From Roseateles sp. (lineage in GTDB: Bacteria > Pseudomonadota > Gammaproteobacteria > Burkholderiales > Burkholderiaceae_C), in assembly GCA_015657635.1 (NCBI GenBank), contig JACDQM010000188.1:18951-82950 (forward strand): a stretch of 64,000 bases of DNA, given 5' to 3'. Both the position numbers and the translations under genes were made by a program. Positions 62,296 through 64,000 of this stretch are shown here, piece after piece; the stretch's first letter is position 1, and each line of letters opens with the position of its first letter. Below the pieces are notes generated by a model. It was not told the origin of the DNA. It did no database searches and worked only from the letters and a program-made list of their open reading frames with translations.

Positions 62296-63255
62296 CTACA
62301 GCGCGCTGCGCCTGAAGTCGCTGGGCGGCATGCCCAGGTGGGCGCGGAAGACGCGGCTGAAATGCGCCATGTTCGAGAAACCCAGGCCGAAGGCGATGTC
62401 GGTGATCGAGCGGTGATCCTGGCTGCGGTCGGCCAGCAAGGCGCGGCAGGCTTCCAGGCGGCGGCGCAGGATGTAGCCGGCCACGCCGTCGGCCTCCTCG
62501 GCAAAGGCGTTGTAGAGCTGGCGGCGGCTGCAGTTCAGCGCCTGCGCCAGGCTGTCCACCGTCAGCGCCGGGTCGCCCAGGCGCTGGCCCACTTGCTGCT
62601 TGATGCGCTCGCGCAGCGCCTCGCGCTGGCTCTGCGCGGTGGCCACACCGGCCAGGTCCAGCATCGCCAGGTGCACGAACTGCGTGATCGCATCGCCAAC
62701 CGCGCGCGCGGCCGGCTCGTTCATCGTCGGCAACTCGCGGTAAGCCGTGCGCATGGTCTCCAGCGCCAGCCGCGCCACGCCGCCGCTGCCACCCAGGCGA
62801 CGCGCCATCAGCGGGTCCAGCGCCAGGCCGCGTTCGGCCAGGCTGGACTTGGGCAGCATCACGATCAGGTGTTCCACCCGCACCGGGTTGGCCACCGCAT
62901 AGGCATCGGTGGTGTCGTAGACGCTCCACTGGTCAGGCGTGACCCAGGCCTCGCGGCCTTTCTGCTCGACACCGGCGCAACCCACATAGGGCGCGACGAT
63001 CTTCAGATAGCCCGCATCGCCGCTGCTGCCGCGCGCCAGGCCGGCCGAGCGGGTGACGCGGTGGCGGTTGGCCTCCAGCCGGGTCAGCAGCACCTCGCCG
63101 GCCTGCACGCTGCACATGCGGCCGTCGAAATCGCGATCGCCATAGTTGTCGTTGTGCAGGCCCAGGAACAGGCGCCCGATCCAGTCCGACCAGAAGCCGC
63201 CACGCTCCGCGGGCGCGACCTGCTCGGTGTCCATCTGCCGGATGCTGATGCCCAT
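62296..63255 (-). CDS. AraC-family transcriptional regulator
   Basis: A 319-residue regulator with a C-terminal pair of helix-turn-helix motifs: VDSLAQALNCSRRQLYNAF and RSITDIAFGLGFSNMAHFSRVFRAHLGMPPSDFRR, the latter being the AraC signature. The N-terminal part (FWSDWIGRLFLGLH, then VYDTTDAYAVANP) matches the AraC_binding_2 domain seen in regulators of aromatic and amine catabolism. GGAGAC lies 6 nt before the ATG at 63255. It is divergent from an ABC binding-protein gene 259 bp away, which is the likely target. Confidence 0.93.
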   Translation of the reverse strand: MGISIRQMDTEQVAPAERGGFWSDWIGRLFLGLHNDNYGDRDFDGRMCSVQAGEVLLTRLEANRHRVTRSAGLARGSSGDAGYLKIVAPYVGCAGVEQKGREAWVTPDQWSVYDTTDAYAVANPVRVEHLIVMLPKSSLAERGLALDPLMARRLGGSGGVARLALETMRTAYRELPTMNEPAARAVGDAITQFVHLAMLDLAGVATAQSQREALRERIKQQVGQRLGDPALTVDSLAQALNCSRRQLYNAFAEEADGVAGYILRRRLEACRALLADRSQDHRSITDIAFGLGFSNMAHFSRVFRAHLGMPPSDFRRSAL

Positions 63256-63514
63256 GCTTGTCTCCAATGGGTGCTTGTCTTTGTCATGGGCCGCATTCTG
63301 TGGCGGCTGAAGCCGTGAGCGTATGCCGCCCGCCCGCGCGGCTCAAGGGCGGCTGCACCGAAGCAGGGAAAGCCCCGATGCGTGCTGCACAGATCGTCAA
63401 GCGCGCGTGCACGCCGGGTCAAGCGGCGCCGCGCGGCGCGCCGAACAATGCGTTCGACCGGCGGCAACAGCCGGCCGTGGCCCCGTGCCCAGACATACAC
63501 AGGAGACAAACCCC

Positions 63515-64000
63515 ATGAGCCGCAAAACCGCAGAAGCCGTCGGCCTGAAGCGCCGCACCCTCGTCCAGGCCGCCGCCGTCGCGCCGGCCGCGCTGGCCTT
63601 TCCCGCCATCGTGCGCGCCCAGGCGTCGCCGGTGCGCATCGGCTACACGATGGCCCGCACAGGCCCCTGGACCACCGGCGCCCAGGTCAGCCAGGAGCCC
63701 AACTACCTGCTGTGGGCCGAGCAACAAAATGCCGCCGGCGGCCTCAACGTCAAAGGCCAGCGCCGCCTGATCGAGCTGGTCTCGTCCGACGACCGCAGCG
63801 ATATCGAGACCTGCGTGCGCAGCTACGAGAAGCTGATGGGCAGCGACAAGGTCGACCTGATCCTCGCCCCCTGGGGCAGCAATGCCAACTTCGCCGTTGC
63901 GCCGCTGGCCACCCGTTTCGGTTACCCGCTGCTAGGCCCGACCGCGCTGAGCCGGCGCCTGATCGAGATGAAGCTGCCCTACTTCTTCTCGCTGCTGCAG
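63515..64000 (+). CDS. Tat-exported branched-chain-type ABC substrate-binding protein (C-terminus cut by window edge)
   Basis: Periplasmic receptor of the Peripla_BP_6 (LivJ-like) type; 162 residues are visible of about 400-450 expected. The signal peptide has a twin-Arg motif (LKRRTLVQAAAVAPAALAFPAIVRAQ). The mature start VRIGYTMARTGPWTTGAQVSQEPN matches the family opening, and NAAGGLNVKGQRRLIELVSSDDRSD follows. DLILAPWGSNANFAVAPLATR is the hinge region. AGGAGAC precedes the ATG. Transport genes presumably lie beyond the window. The AraC regulator is divergent. Confidence 0.93.
   Translation, partial: MSRKTAEAVGLKRRTLVQAAAVAPAALAFPAIVRAQASPVRIGYTMARTGPWTTGAQVSQEPNYLLWAEQQNAAGGLNVKGQRRLIELVSSDDRSDIETCVRSYEKLMGSDKVDLILAPWGSNANFAVAPLATRFGYPLLGPTALSRRLIEMKLPYFFSLLQ

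Overview
The window is GC-rich, gene-dense chromosomal DNA from a betaproteobacterium, most likely order Burkholderiales in the Roseateles/Rubrivivax/Leptothrix neighbourhood. This rests on a Bug-family tripartite-tricarboxylate receptor, a DUF4124 protein, a PglL-like O-oligosaccharyltransferase, a persulfide dioxygenase-rhodanese fusion, and the high GC with long antisense ORFs. No rRNA, tRNA, phage, IS transposase or CRISPR array was seen. The assignment is inference from family content.

Layout. 1-3.1 kb: BepA-like M48 protease (cut by the left edge), moaC and a Bug receptor. 3.2-7.3 kb: two overlapping genes for TPR-containing membrane diguanylate cyclases. 7.4-9.7 kb: a methyl-accepting chemotaxis protein (MCP) and a secreted Cache-domain protein behind a FliA-like promoter. 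9.8-10.5 kb: a ribbon-helix-helix gene pair and a small lipoprotein. 10.7-14.5 kb: a YejBEF-type peptide ABC transporter whose ATPase gene is frameshifted; divergent from it, at 15.0-22.3 kb, are four tandem paralogous solute-binding proteins. 22.4-31.3 kb: small membrane proteins, MarC, an N-formylglutamate amidohydrolase/Dcu transporter pair, an MscS channel, the persulfide dioxygenase fusion and a Tat-exported binding protein. 31.4-38.3 kb: acetoacetyl-CoA ligase, two thioredoxins (one lacking the first active-site Cys), flavin reductase, an M48 protease, Crp and LuxR regulators, and an MBL hydrolase. 38.3-43.8 kb: a four-gene co-directional cluster of class III cyclase-TPR, collagen-like PAP2 phosphatase, subtilase and a small secreted protein. 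43.9-58.9 kb: ilvD, a degenerate HD-GYP protein, a repeat lipoprotein divergent from a LysR regulator, gpmI, xthA, a TonB-dependent receptor with a LacI-type palindrome, pyrE with an inverted repeat around its -10 box, a DUF4124 protein and PglL. 59-64 kb: a LytTR response regulator with two LytS-like kinases (one intact, one degenerate and frameshifted), an AraC regulator and a divergent Tat-exported ABC binding protein cut by the right edge.

The most unusual stretch is 38.3-43.8 kb. Its genes are closely spaced on one strand and combine a nucleotide cyclase with intact catalytic residues, a phosphatase/haloperoxidase-fold enzyme with a (Gly-Thr-Thr)14 tail, and a subtilisin-like protease without an evident signal peptide. 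The LytS pseudokinase/LytS/LytTR module, the four-paralogue binding-protein array and several palindromic elements also merit attention. Two genes (10713-12400 and 59824-60950) each need one extra base to be intact, so either real frameshifts or assembly errors are present.
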